Shown here: piece by piece, positions 47,908-59,331 of the stretch
How the letters are laid out: every line of letters begins with the position of its first letter
Numbering within the stretch: the stretch's first letter is position 1
Source of the DNA: Cheiracanthium punctorium
Lineage: Eukaryota > Arthropoda > Arachnida > Araneae > Cheiracanthiidae
Direction of reading: 5' to 3'
DNA length: 64,000 nt
NCBI GenBank assembly: GCA_038373885.1
Contig: JAWZYV010012520.1
Location: forward strand, 217,962-281,961
Position numbers and translations under genes: made by a program
The notes under the pieces: model-generated
The model's input: only the letters and a program-made list of their open reading frames with translations
Told to the model about the DNA's origin: nothing
Databases searched by the model: none

Positions 47908-48441
47908 CCCTTTGAGGCGCAACCCTTTCCCAATGCTGAAAAAAGGGCAGCCGTTGCCATCGCTCGACTTAACTACCAGCAAGATGGCGGACGATCGAAA
48001 CGTTCATCGCGTGCCACAGATCTAGAGACCCTTTTTTTGACGCAGCTCGCTTTTTTTGGCCTTTTTTTGACGCAGCTGAGCACAGCCAAACGTCGTCAAA
48101 AAGGGGTCTCTAGATCTGTGGCACGCGATGAACGTTTCTATCGTCCGTCATCTTGCTGGTAGTTAAGTCGAGCGATGGCAACGGCTGCTCTTTTTTCAGC
48201 ATTGGGCAATCTATCCGGCTGTTCTCGCGTTCTTCCATTTTTCGGCAGATGTCAGTGCTGTTAAAAAATAATCGTGACCATTTTTTTACGGGAAATGACG
48301 TGCTAAAAAGTAAAGGATTCTCGTGGAGCTATGTCACCCGCAACTATTTTTATAGAAATCCAATCTATTCTTCGTGATCTTCAACAGTCAAAACGTCAAC
48401 AGTTTGGTGGTCTCAGAGCGAAACCACTGCGCGTTAAAGGG
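47908..48441. mobile_element. 534-bp piggyBac-type MITE with long hairpin, copy 2 (reversed)
   Basis: TTAA at 47904-47907 and 48442-48445. It is the reverse of the copy at 40366 with the same ends. An internal hairpin pairs 47931-48040 with about 48100-48215. The centre differs from copy 1 by a small duplication (CTTTTTTTGACGCAGCT twice). Confidence 0.85.
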
Positions 48442-48445
48442 TTAA

Positions 48446-49051
48446 CACTAGAACCGCGGGATGGGTCATTTTCACCCAAAACCAGATTTGATTCCGTTTT
48501 TCTCAAAAAAGTTACGAACTAAATTTTTTTTAAAAATCGTGACTTTTCCTAACTTTATGTTATTAATTATCTGTAAAAAATTTTAAACTCGTAACTTTTA
48601 TCTGTTTTTTGTTTTTAATATGTGTACCATATATCAAGGAATGGGTCATTTTGACCCAAAACTTCCCACGAGTCTGGAATCCGAAGTTCAAATTAAATAA
48701 ATGTCATTATCATTCATAAAATGAACAGTAATGACATAATAAATGGTATAATAGCATGCCATTATGTCGTTTTCATTGCAACGTGAATTTTGCAAGTGGG
48801 GTGAATTTGACCCATACCGCGGTTTTAGGTATACCTATCTCAAGCGACGCAGTTCTAATAAGAATTATAGCCACAATATTTTTGTACCTTTTAATGTAAT
48901 ATTAAACTTAATAAGAATGTTAAGATTGTACTAATATCATTACCGTTGAAACTGTAACATTATTGTTGCGTTGCAACGTGAATTCTGAAAGTTGGGTCAA
49001 TTTGACCCAGCCCGCGGTTTTAGGTATATCTGAAACACCGCGGTTTTAGTG
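48446..49051. mobile_element. 606-bp piggyBac-type MITE sharing a TTAA with its neighbour
   Basis: Ends CACTAGAACCGCGG and CCGCGGTTTTAGTG (13 of 14), TTAA at 48442-48445 and 49052-49055. A palindrome ATGGGTCATTTTCACCC lies inside the left end. TGGGTCAATTTGACCCA followed by CCGCGGTTTTAGGTAT is repeated near the right end. Confidence 0.85.
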
Positions 49052-49055
49052 TTAA

Positions 49056-50655
49056 CTGAACGATAATCTAACTAAATCGAGGTATCTCTCTTACAAACGC
49101 AGTCTCTTTTATGCGTACTTTTCCCCTTATGTGCTGTTTTCTTTCTTTTTTTTAAATTGGTTACATCAAGGAACCTATGAAAGTGATAACCCTAAAGAAA
49201 CCTCTTACCCAAAGAGCTTATCAGCGAAGGCTTGCAACCTTGTTATAGAAGTTAACTTCGAAAAATATTTTAATGTGCATTAATCTATATGCGTATTGTC
49301 CAGAGCTTTACATATTAAGCTGTCATGCTTTATAACAACGGTAAACAATAGTTAGTTTTAGGTTAATTTTATTCTTCTACGGAATGTTTATCCTGTAAAA
49401 TATTAATTTCAGGTGAAATGTAGTTAAATTATGTTATTTTATTGGGGAAAAACATTTTGTCTGAATTAAATGCTTAATTTCGTCTAATTATTAATTCTGA
49501 TTAAATTTATATTAAAAGGAAATGTCTCATTCACTTTCTTTAAACATATTTTGATAAAATAGAAAAATCACTATCTGAAGTTGAACATTTCTCTTATCCT
49601 TTGAAAAAAGGGAACTCGCACCCTCAAAAAACAATTGTATATACAATTGCATCTTTCTTTTTATTCTAATACGATTAAGTCATCGTACCTTTTGGGATTT
49701 CTCCTGGTTTGTAGCATAACATGTCTTGATTGTGAATCATTAAGAAAGTTTTCAAAACCTAAAATTGGAAAAAAAAAATTGATAAGTTAGCAGCTTTTAT
49801 TACTCTAAATACAATATCTGCTGAAAGTAATTTCATTTGTCCGGGTCAAAATTATTTTTAGTGCTTTTAGGAACACGAATAACTTGATGCTAATACTGCA
49901 TATAAAATTCTTTTTCCATTGAATTATTCCCCTAAAAATAATTAACGAATATTTAACTCTAAAGTTTATAAATTATCACATTTAAGAAAACTTATAATAA
50001 TGTTTTAATGGCAAAACTATCAAATATATCACTTATAGAAATGAAAACAACAAGTTGAAGCATGTTTACGTCCTGAATTTGGAAGACTGGAATCTCATTA
50101 ATAGATTGTGATAAAATTTCCGAAGACATTTAAGAGCTAAAGATGATTATTATTAAACTATTCTTAGACATGTATATTAACACACATCTTCAATATTAAA
50201 ACTAATTTATCGCATCTTTTATCTTTAGTTTTATAACGTAACATTGTAGGACCAACTCTCATAAATCATACTTACATAAAATTAAATAAATATCATGATG
50301 TTTATGAATAAATAACCATTAATCAACGAGGTATTTGAGACATTACAAGAGAAATCTTCCAGAATTAATTAAATGGAACAAATCTGCACATGCGCTGTTG
50401 TTTTAACGCTTATTACCAGGGCTCGAATTTAACGGTGGTTATTTTGATGAATGGCATTTCTGCCTATTGCTTAAAATCAGAAATTGAGATTTTTTTTATG
50501 TAGCTGAAAATTGCCAATCATGGCAACTATGATACTTTTTTCAGTTCTTTGTTAATATTTTCTAAAATAATTCAAACCTTGAAATTTAAATCAACTGATT
50601 GTCATCTCTGAATCTTTCCCAATTCGACCCTCCCTCCACTCCTTTTTCAAGCATA
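49056..50655. other. AT-rich stretch without recognised genes
   Basis: Possibly the diverged continuation of dispersed repeat A at its start. No coding or mobile feature can be supported after 49250. Confidence 0.4.
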
Positions 50656-51972
50656 GGGGAGAGTGGCCCAAAGCGGGTAGGCATTCGTCGTATACTGCCG
50701 CATACAGCGCATGCGCTAATATCAACATGTGCCGTGAATATCCGAACCCTCCCGAGTTCCCTCCAGTTCCAACGGTCTACTGGCTTAGCAACATGTCTTA
50801 ACGAGGCACAAAATAAAATAATTGGGGAATTCGTAAAAAAAAAACCTGAAGGGATGTAATTCTTGAACCAGCTTGATGTAAAACCAGCTTATTATTTTTA
50901 TTGCCAATATTACTACATTATTTTGATGCCATCTACCTATAAAATACCATGATGATTGTGGGTTATTTTATTTTTTTATTTGAGGTTATTATTCTTCAAG
51001 TAAAAATGTCCTTTCGGGCAAAGCGGGTATCTGCCGGGTAGTTACCCACTTTGTCCCCGATACATTTTAATTCAAATTTTTCTGCATTTTGTTATAGATG
51101 GTTAAAAAATATAAGTTGAGACTGATTTAAAATAAGTATAAAATTTAAATTAGTTACGTATAGCTTAAAAAGTTATTTTTTATAATAACAAATAATAGTC
51201 TAATGGCTTAATCATTTTTTATTTTATTTTATTGACAAATATATCAAATGAGATTTTTAATTTAATTGAAATAATTATAACATAAAAAGTTATTTTTTAT
51301 AATGACAGTTAACTAGTTTGATGATTTAGTCATTTTTTTATTTTATTAATAGCCATAGCAAATGAGATTTTGATCTAATGACAGTTAACCAGTCTGATGA
51401 TTTAGTCATTTTTTATTTTTTTTTATTTTATTAATAGACATAGCAAATGAGATTTTGAATATTAATGACATAAGTATAACTTGAAAGGTTATTTTTTCAT
51501 ATCGACAGTTAACTAATCTAATAATTTAATCATCTATTACTTTATATTTAATTAACAAATGCACCAAATCAAAATAAGTTAGTCTGAAAATCTTTTATAT
51601 CATTGAGACCTTTAATAAGGCTGATAAAATAAGTCAACAATTGTTCTATGAAGGTTATTTTTAATGATAATTATAAGTTCAATTAAAGTTTCAATAGTAA
51701 TATCTAAGGAAATTAATATTTGCTCAGATTTGTAAAGTATATTGTACTTACTCGCTTTAGGCCCCCTTGTAGGGCAAAGTGGTTTTTTTTAAGCAATTTT
51801 AATTTTTCATAAGAATCAATTATTATAAATAAAATAACGCATTACTCATTTTTTGTTTTGAAGTTTAAAATCCCTCCTAAGAAATAAATCAATCGTGTTG
51901 AGGATAAAAGCCCCCAAAACGACTATTTTTGGATATTTATCGTTAACCTACCCGCTTTAGGCCACTCTCCCC
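50656..51972. mobile_element. 1317-bp TA-flanked element with GGGGAGAGTGGCC ends
   Basis: The left end GGGGAGAGTGGCCCAAAGCG and the inverse right end match over about 28 bp with one difference. TA stands at 50654-50655 and 51973-51974. The motif GGGCAAAGCGGGTA and its inverse recur internally near 51016, 51042 and 51750. The middle (51080-51560) is an AT-rich tandem of TTATTTTTTATAATGACAGT-like units. Non-coding. Confidence 0.75.
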
Positions 51973-51974
51973 TA

Positions 51975-52699
51975 TAACACGTGTTTGCATGAAGGGTTGC
52001 ATCAAGTAACCCTGAAACTTAATTATTTCTTTTGCATAAGACCTTTACGGAGAAATGTTACCCTACAAAAAAATTAGTAATATTTTGTATGGACTTTCTA
52101 AAGCCCATGAAATATTTGTTCGAACGATTCTTTTGGTAGTACATCATTTTCAACTGTTCAAATTTTGTACCTTAATTTTTAGATTAATTAATTTATTTAA
52201 AGCACAAAATATTGTTTTTGTCTTTTGTTATGTTGATATGTCTGTATGCATTCGCAATTATTTTTCTCCAAAACAAGAGAAAGTTGAATAACACTGATAA
52301 TGTAGTGCATTTCTTCAAGCAATTCGGAGTAATTTAATTCGCAATATTTCATATAAAAGAAAACAAATATGCTGCTTCTGTAAATTAAATTATTTAAGCT
52401 AAAAATGTGTATAAACACTATACATTTTACTTTATGTTAAGACTAACATGCGTGTTTCCTAAACAAATGTTCATTCAAGTTTAATTTTTCAAAAGCACTT
52501 TTGTCTGTGTATTTGTTGTCTTCAACAGCGTACAGTGCATTTGAAATTTAAATTAATGTTCATTTCGTGGGAGGAAGGGAAGGATAATAGAACGAAATAG
52601 TTATTTTGTATCCGTTATTTGTCAACAAATGGTTCGTTTAACTCGTAGTTTATGTACTGAAAGGGATTTTAATATAATGTAAACAAGTAAAATGTTCAA
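51975..52699. other. No recognised gene
   Basis: One open frame at 52055-52291 lacks any recognisable content or splice context. Confidence 0.4.
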
Positions 52700-53260
52700 A
52701 CTTCTACGGTATTTACGTACTATACAGTGGACCACTTTTTACTAATATTTTTCCTTTTCCAGATTTGTGCAATTAAGTGTTAAAAAAAGTTATACAATAA
52801 TCTGTTACAAGTTTTGATAACCCTATATCGTTATTTCCTTAATCGTAAAATTATTTCCTCAATCAAACTTTTAATTTCTTTATGTCTGCTCATTTTCCGT
52901 ATCTTGTAAAATATTATTTTCTATATTTATATCTAAACAAATATTGAAATAGACTTTCTTTTATTTAAGGAAAGGAAAACTTCTTTCTGAAATGATTAAA
53001 CCCACAGCTTACTCCATTGGCTGATTTTTGCTGTAAAATTTTGACTTACTTATCATTTCAAGAAATACTTTACTTATTTCATAGGGAAAAGTTTCAGTCT
53101 TGTTCAAAAAATTCCCCCACGAGCTTTTTCGAGCTACAATAACTAAATTAGCGTAAAACTTATGTTAATTAGATGAATTTTGAGGATACCATAAAAATAA
53201 GTTTTGAATGATAAATGTCAATTTATCATTCAAAACTTATTAATTCACTTATATCATAAC
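52700..53260 (+). repeat. Dispersed repeat B (copy 4)
   Basis: Shares the block order of copies 1-3, with GAAATGATTAAACCCACAGC near 52989. It ends in an inverted pair TTTTGAATGATAAATGTCAA / TTATCATTCAAAACTTATTA around 53203-53240. Confidence 0.55.
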
Positions 53261-53514
53261 TTATATAATTTTGTAATTTACATTCAAAAGTGGTGCAATA
53301 CTTCTGATATATTTTAGAACTGTTGCAACTGTTAGTGTCTTAAACATGAAATTAATGATACACACATTTATCTCGAAAATGCATTTTATATTTTATTCTT
53401 TGTATTTTGGTAGAACTGTATCATTGATTTTTTTTTTATTCCGTTAGTCATAACTACACTAACCTACCCTTTTCCTCCAAGCAATAGAATCGTGACTATT
53501 TATTTCTAAATTTG

Positions 53515-53544
<30 letters not shown>
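53515..53544. repeat. Poly(A) run of about 30
   Basis: Uninterrupted A run. No retrogene or SINE body is recognised upstream. Confidence 0.9.
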
Positions 53545-53545
<1 letters not shown>

Positions 53546-55245
53546 ATTAAAGGAGACATGCAACTATATATTTTTAGCAAAACTAAGATATGTATTTTGC
53601 TTCTGCGAATGAAAATATTAATCAACTTGCAACATAATTGCTTTCCGTATTTAGAATCCTAAAACTTAACTGTCATGGCGTTCCGTATTTCGGTACACAG
53701 TTAAGATCTATTGATAATAATTATTAAACTATTCTTAGACATGTATGTAAATGAACATATTAAAGATTAAACTCATATCCCGCGATATATTATCATTAAT
53801 TTTATAGCGTGAATTCGTAATACTAGCTTCAATAAATGTTCCTCGTACAAAACATAATAAATAACCTTATGCTAACCATTATGCTTCTGTATAAATAACA
53901 ATTAATCAAAACGATTATCTCCAAATAGTTATTACAAGTAACTACACATATGAGGCGTTTTTAGCGTTTATTTCTATTATTATAAATATTTTAGCTTCAA
54001 AGCATGTGCTAATTTTTAACATTGAGTAAAATTTTTTGCAACAGCATTTTGGTTTTACAAAAATCAGCTCAAGTAATCTTTCGTGCATACTTTTTTAAAA
54101 ACATATTTATATCCAAGCAGTATTTGTAAAGTGTCATTTGTTGAGAAATATTTTCTAGACTGTGTTGCACATTCTTTTTTTTTTGTTATACTGCATTAAA
54201 TACCAATTTAGAACACTGAACTATATATTACCAACATATTTGGCTTTGTCATTGAATTTGTAGTTACAGGTATTCATTTGTTTTTTATTCGGATTCTGAA
54301 CAAGGTATAAACGATGAGTTACACCAATAACTAAATGCTAGTACTAATAGTTAACCTTTCATGCAAATGAAAGTAGTTCAAACACAAATATGCATGTGAA
54401 GTAAAATTGTTTTCTACTCATTAAAATAGATTATTTAAAATAAAAATGTTTAGAAACAATGAAAATCATTAGGGACCGATTTGCAAAGATGGAGGCACAG
54501 TGCAAAAGCTTCAACGTGGGCCCCTCTTGCGAAAATTTTTTTATATAATACAAAGCAACTTACATATCGCACCGTACGCTGAAGAATGTTATAACAGCAT
54601 AAAAATGATTATTTAATTAAGATGCAAAATGAAACGCGATAGTTCGATAATAATAATATTTCATTTGTATAACTTAATCGTTAATATCACTGCATATTTT
54701 GTAAGTAAAATGTGTTCCACAATATTTTTGAATCTATTTTCCTAATGTTTATATCAGAGCCTTTATTTGAAGTGAGATAAATCCTAGCTTTGCTCACAAC
54801 TTAGGAAGCTGTTTCCTTTTATGTCTTCTGATTGAAAATCTCAGCTCACGCGATCGGATGCAGCAGTACATAGGCCACTATTAAATGATAAGTTTGCGCT
54901 GAATAATTAAGTTGTGGATATGATGTTAGCGCTATGAAATTGTAACTAATTATTATTGCTATTGTTTTTCATAAAATCAGTTTACATGTCCCTTATTTTA
55001 AATTCAAATCAAAATTTGCAAATTTGTAAACTTACAGTACTTTGCCCCCCCCATCTTTGTTGGGGGGGGGGTTGCCCCGAATGCCCTGCTGGAAGTCAGT
55101 CTCTGGAAATCACACGCAGTGAACGCAATCTACAACACACTATATTTTACGAGATAAGATATTGTTCCTAACCTACAACGCAAGATTCCTGAACAAAAGT
55201 AAGAAGCACCAACAATTAGTTTCTATTAATTTTTGTAGGAAATGG
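53545..55245. other. AT-rich stretch; C-run and G-run hairpin near 55045-55072
   Basis: No gene recognised. GCCCCCCCC followed after 12 bases by a run of ten G at 55060-55070 could pair or form G-rich structure. Confidence 0.4.
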
Positions 55246-55249
55246 TAAT

Positions 55250-55326
55250 ATATAGTTAGGGAATAGTTCAAAACATATATAGTTAGGGAATAGTTCAAAA
55301 CATATAGTTAGGAAATAGTTCAAAAC
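55250..55326. repeat. Minisatellite of about 25 bp, three units
   Basis: TATAGTTAGGGAATAGTTCA and AAACA recur three times. The stretch to 55950 holds nothing else I recognise. Confidence 0.75.
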
Positions 55327-55956
55327 AGTTAGAGGGAGGTTTTTGTTTATAAATGTCTAAAATAGTTGTGTATATGTCTCGAAAAGTCGTATGCTCTAGA
55401 TCTTCACTTACGCGAGGATTTTGGGAACGTATTCCTAGCTTAAGTCAAGACTCTAGTATACTCATATATGGCGTGTTTCAAAAATTTTAATTTTTTTCAA
55501 AATAAAAATTTTTTGTGTATTGGATGGCCTGCACAATCGTACCATGCAATTAAAGTTTCATTATCTTCTACCCGATCCATTAGTAGTTAAATAACCAAGT
55601 ATTCATTTTGTCCCGGTTATCTGTCTCACCGATTCATTTATCTGTTCAGGTCGCATTCGGTGTACCAGAAATGACTGTTTCAAACAAAGAAATTTTTAAC
55701 AAATTTTTAATTACAAACACGTTTCATCTAAACAATGGTATCTTTTTGCATTTTAAATGTTTTTTCTTCGTATACATATGTTTTTAATTAAAGAAAAGGG
55801 TGAAGTAGCATGCTTTAAAATAAGAGAGAAGTGACTCCAAATTGCAATTGATACATGAGGATTGAAGTGATCTGTTACTTTATCAATCATCATGTAATCA
55901 AAACTTTACCAATAGGACACGCCTAAGGTACGCTCTTTACAGTTAAAAAAAAAATC

Positions 55957-56451
55957 TGGAGTGACTCCACTCGACTTTCCGAACACTTACGATTAAGATC
56001 ATTACCAAGCATTTAAATAAATTTTAATCGATGAATCATTCAAACATATATACCAAATTGAAGCTCGATCGAATGTACAGTTTAAACGCTAGCGCACTTT
56101 CAAGAATTTCTCCCCATAGGCCATAATGTAAAAGAAATCTTTGTCGTAGCCCTGTAGAAAAACTGTAAGTCCTATACACACCAAAATCAATACCGGTCTT
56201 GCGACGGTGGTTTATAACATATATACCCAATTTGAGCTCAATCGCATGCCCTGTTCAGAAGCTATCGTGTTCACTCACATACACACAAACACACATACAC
56301 ACACACCACACACACACATACATACATACATCTCGTAAAAATAGCATAAATGAATTCAGAAGACCTCAAAACGTGTCAATACACCAAAATCTCGAATTCG
56401 AATTTTTTCATGATTACAATACTTTCCTTACATGGTACATGTTCGGAAAGT
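55957..56451. mobile_element. Element with internal 177-bp tandem unit, copy 3
   Basis: Same ends as at 36047 and 36991 but only about one and a half internal units. A CA microsatellite lies at 56281-56317. Flanks are A-rich (AAAATC / AATAAAATT). Confidence 0.7.
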
Positions 56452-56811
56452 AATAAAATTCGAAATCTGTCTACTTAGTAAATATATCGCCGAAGATACG
56501 CAAAAAATCTCCAATAAATTGAGAAATCACCTTTTGAGTGTTTTTATTCGTTCTAAACATTTTAAAGAGTAAAAAACTTTTAATTTTGTACTTGTTTGAT
56601 AAAACAAGAGAACGCTTTTTAATTTAACTATCTGGCGTACTATGTATGCTTTATACAATCGAGAGAATTAGTCAATTTTTTTTACTTGAAGAAATCTATT
56701 CTCTTCTAATTTTAAACACTTAGTTATCTGTAAATGCCTTATTGCAATACTTAAATGATTTTTTTTTCCATGGAGAAAAGAAAGTTTACTTAAAAAAGTA
56801 AGAGTACAATT

Positions 56812-57746
56812 CCCAGACGGCACATAAGCTTAAATCAAGCTTGACATTTGACGTATTAATACAAGCTTGACAGTTCAATTAATTTTAAGCTTGCAGCAAG
56901 CTTGGAGAAGTCATTTGAACTGTCAAGCTTGAATACAACTTGATGACTGCTTGATTTGGAAAGCCACATCCACATAACAAATGATTGATCATCAGTCATA
57001 AATGTACTTGACCATAGAATTAAAAAAGAAGATTCTATATTTCCAAATATGGAAATTCTTCAAAATAAAATACAATTATACTACGAAATTGATTTCAAAA
57101 TGAGTCGTTTGTCTCAATTTTGGCCAGTATTGCCCAACATGAGTTTCGCGATATTGAAAGCTTTAAAACTTGTGCTGCTTTTAAGTTTATATTATGATTA
57201 TTTCCCTATTAGTAGTCTATAAATCACACATAACATAATTTTAATTTTGATTCATCCCATGGAAAAATAAAAGAAACAGGTCGGCATCGGGCACTGATCG
57301 ATCTCGCCGAAAACGGCGTGACAACCATAACAGTCACTTCAAACTTTAGTCATGCCAGAGCGAGTCAGATTGGCCGAATGGTTAGGACGGTGGCTTCCCA
57401 ACCCTAATGTCCCGAGTTCGATCCCAGCCGCGGACGCTTGATGAAATAGATTAAATTAACTTAAATTTTCAGTATAGAAGGGAAAAATGCGTGGAAAAAT
57501 AAAATATGCTAGGCGATTTCGCCGACGGGCGCCCCGTGTATTTAAGAATTTTTTTTTTTTTTTTTGGAAAATTTTTAAGTTTGAAATTAAGCTTTCTAAG
57601 TCAAGCTTAATGCAAGCTGGGCAAGTGTAAACTTAAACACTTGATTCAAGCTTGCATTAAGCTTACACACTTGAAATTTTGAAGCTTAATTCAAGTTTAT
57701 TGACTTGATAAATCAAGCTTGCTGCAAGTTTGTTGTGCTGTCTGGA
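56812..57746. mobile_element. 935-bp element rich in AAGCTT, CCCAG-type ends
   Basis: Left end CCCAGACGGCACATAAGCTT and right end GTGCTGTCTGGA, inverse of each other at 10 of 12, with TT on both sides (56810-56811, 57747-57748). Both ends are filled with CAAGCTTG-type motifs in both orientations, so each end folds on itself. The start CCCAG and 2-bp flank resemble the small hairpin MITEs. A SINE is nested in the middle. Confidence 0.6.
57362..57565 (+). repeat. tRNA-derived SINE (fourth family)
   Basis: A-box TTGGCCGAATGGTTAGGACG near 57371 and B-box CGAGTTCGATCCCAGCC near 57413, with ordinary tRNA spacing. A body with GGCGATTTCGCCGACGGGCG precedes a T run at 57549-57565. Confidence 0.75.
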
Positions 57747-57815
57747 TTGAAAGGATAAAACCTCGTTTTATATTTAAAAAAAAACTATTGAGTCGTTATT
57801 TTGAAAAAAAAACAA

Positions 57816-57850
<35 letters not shown>

Positions 57851-58488
57851 AAAAGGAGCCTCCAAAATTGCATTTTCCTAATCAAGGTATTAATTGACTC
57901 AGCTCGATTTTCATATCTTGTAAAATATTTCTTTCATCTTTATCTGAGGACACAAAGCAAATATTGCAGCATATCCCATTTTACTTTTAGGAAAGAAAAA
58001 CTACTTTTTGATATGATCAAACCCACAACATATTCCATTAGATAATTCATACTGTAACATTCCGCTTTGCTTCTCATATTTAAGAAATTTCCTACTTATC
58101 TTAGAGTTTCAGCCTTGTAAGAAGTACCAAACGGATGTTTTTCAAAAAATTATAAAAAATTAAACTTGACATGCAACGTATTTATAAGGAACATGTTATT
58201 TCGAGTGTTCAGGAAATGAAATGAAACTAACTTGCATATTAAATTTGTGTTCTTTATATTCAAGAATCCAATACTTCTTAATTTATGAGAAAAATGCTCT
58301 AAATCTAAATGAATGCTAATTTCAATTTTAAAACTAAATAACAAATTTTCTATGGTATTTACTCCTTAAGCCTAGCTCCCGTCGAAATCTAAGCTTTCTC
58401 CCTCCATTTCTCGCACCTATCAAATTTCCTGGCAACAGTATTCAAATGTTATCGCCTAAAAGATAAGAGCATTGCGATTCTTATGCAC

Positions 58489-58520
<32 letters not shown>

Positions 58521-58694
58521 CAGGGGCGTAGCCAGAAATTTTTATGGGGGGGGGGGTTACGACTACTACAACTCGTATATATGTAGACGTGTGTGTCATA
58601 ATGTAGTGAAGAATATACATTTTGTATGGCAAAAAATTCCTCATGGGGGGGGGGGGGTTATGACCCCCATAACCCCCCCTTGGATACGCCTCTG
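58521..58694. mobile_element. hAT-type MITE, CAGGGGCGTAG ends, copy 2
   Basis: Left end CAGGGGCGTAGCCAGAAATT, right end GGATACGCCTCTG. Long G and C runs pair inside. It is inserted in a TA microsatellite, so an 8-bp duplication (ATATATAT) cannot be proven. Related to 16090. Confidence 0.75.
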
Positions 58695-58707
58695 ATATAT
58701 ATATATA

Positions 58708-59190
58708 TGTAATGTATAAAAAGGTAATTTGGGTTTTACTAGTTTGGGTATTGTTCAAGCGGGTACTTTCACTGTAAGTTTTGCTTTCCTGTCATACTTG
58801 CCACGCGCGCTCTGGAGCTATGTTTTATTTATTTTGTTATTTGAGAGACATCAGGCCGTCGATTCTGAGTTCTTTAGATGTACACGTGTCCCCACGCCTT
58901 TGTAGCCCCGGATGCGGGTCATGTTGGTAAATGTGTGTGGTTCGATAAGAGATAAAGATAAGAGAGAGGAGGAGTTGTGTCTTCGCAGACCACGTGGTGT
59001 GGTAAGCGTAAATACTCCCGCACATCGAAAATCGGGGGACTTCTGCCACTAGAACTGCTTAATGAGTCCACGCTGATTCTTGTACCCGTCTCCCCTCCCC
59101 TCTTCTCATTCTAAATTGTAACTTAAATGTAATGTTCAATAAACCATATTACCTGCCTTAACTCTGAAACTTTACTTGAAATATCTGACG

Positions 59191-59195
<5 letters not shown>
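58708..59195 (+). mobile_element. Possible solo LTR
   Basis: A GC-richer 488-bp block set in TA microsatellite, starting TGTAATGTATAAAAAGG and ending GACGTCTCA, with CAATAAACC near 59135 as a possible poly(A) signal. The TG...CA limits and composition suit a retrovirus-like LTR, but no internal region or sure target duplication is visible. Confidence 0.35.

Positions 59196-59283
<88 letters not shown>
59195..59283. repeat. TA microsatellite
   Basis: Almost pure (TA)n with one slip at 59226. Confidence 0.9.
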
Positions 59284-59287
<4 letters not shown>

Positions 59288-59331
59288 TCACACAACAGAT
59301 GGATAAATCAGACTATTTTTAACTTAATTAA

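Larger units (their letters stand above)
56600..58330 (+). repeat. Dispersed repeat B (copy 5), split by the AAGCTT-rich element
   Basis: It starts before the insertion (TAAATGCCTTATTGCAATAC, GAAAGTTTACTT) and resumes after 57746, with TAATCAAGGTATTAATT, GATCAAACCCACAACATATT and on. A poly(A) run is at 57813-57847. Confidence 0.55.

Noticed and set aside
50599..50859. An 86-codon frame overlapping the left end of the TA-flanked element.
   Set aside because: It crosses the element boundary and resembles no protein.
54956..55171. Frame over the C-run/G-run hairpin.
   Set aside because: Composition is driven by homopolymer runs and no domain is visible.
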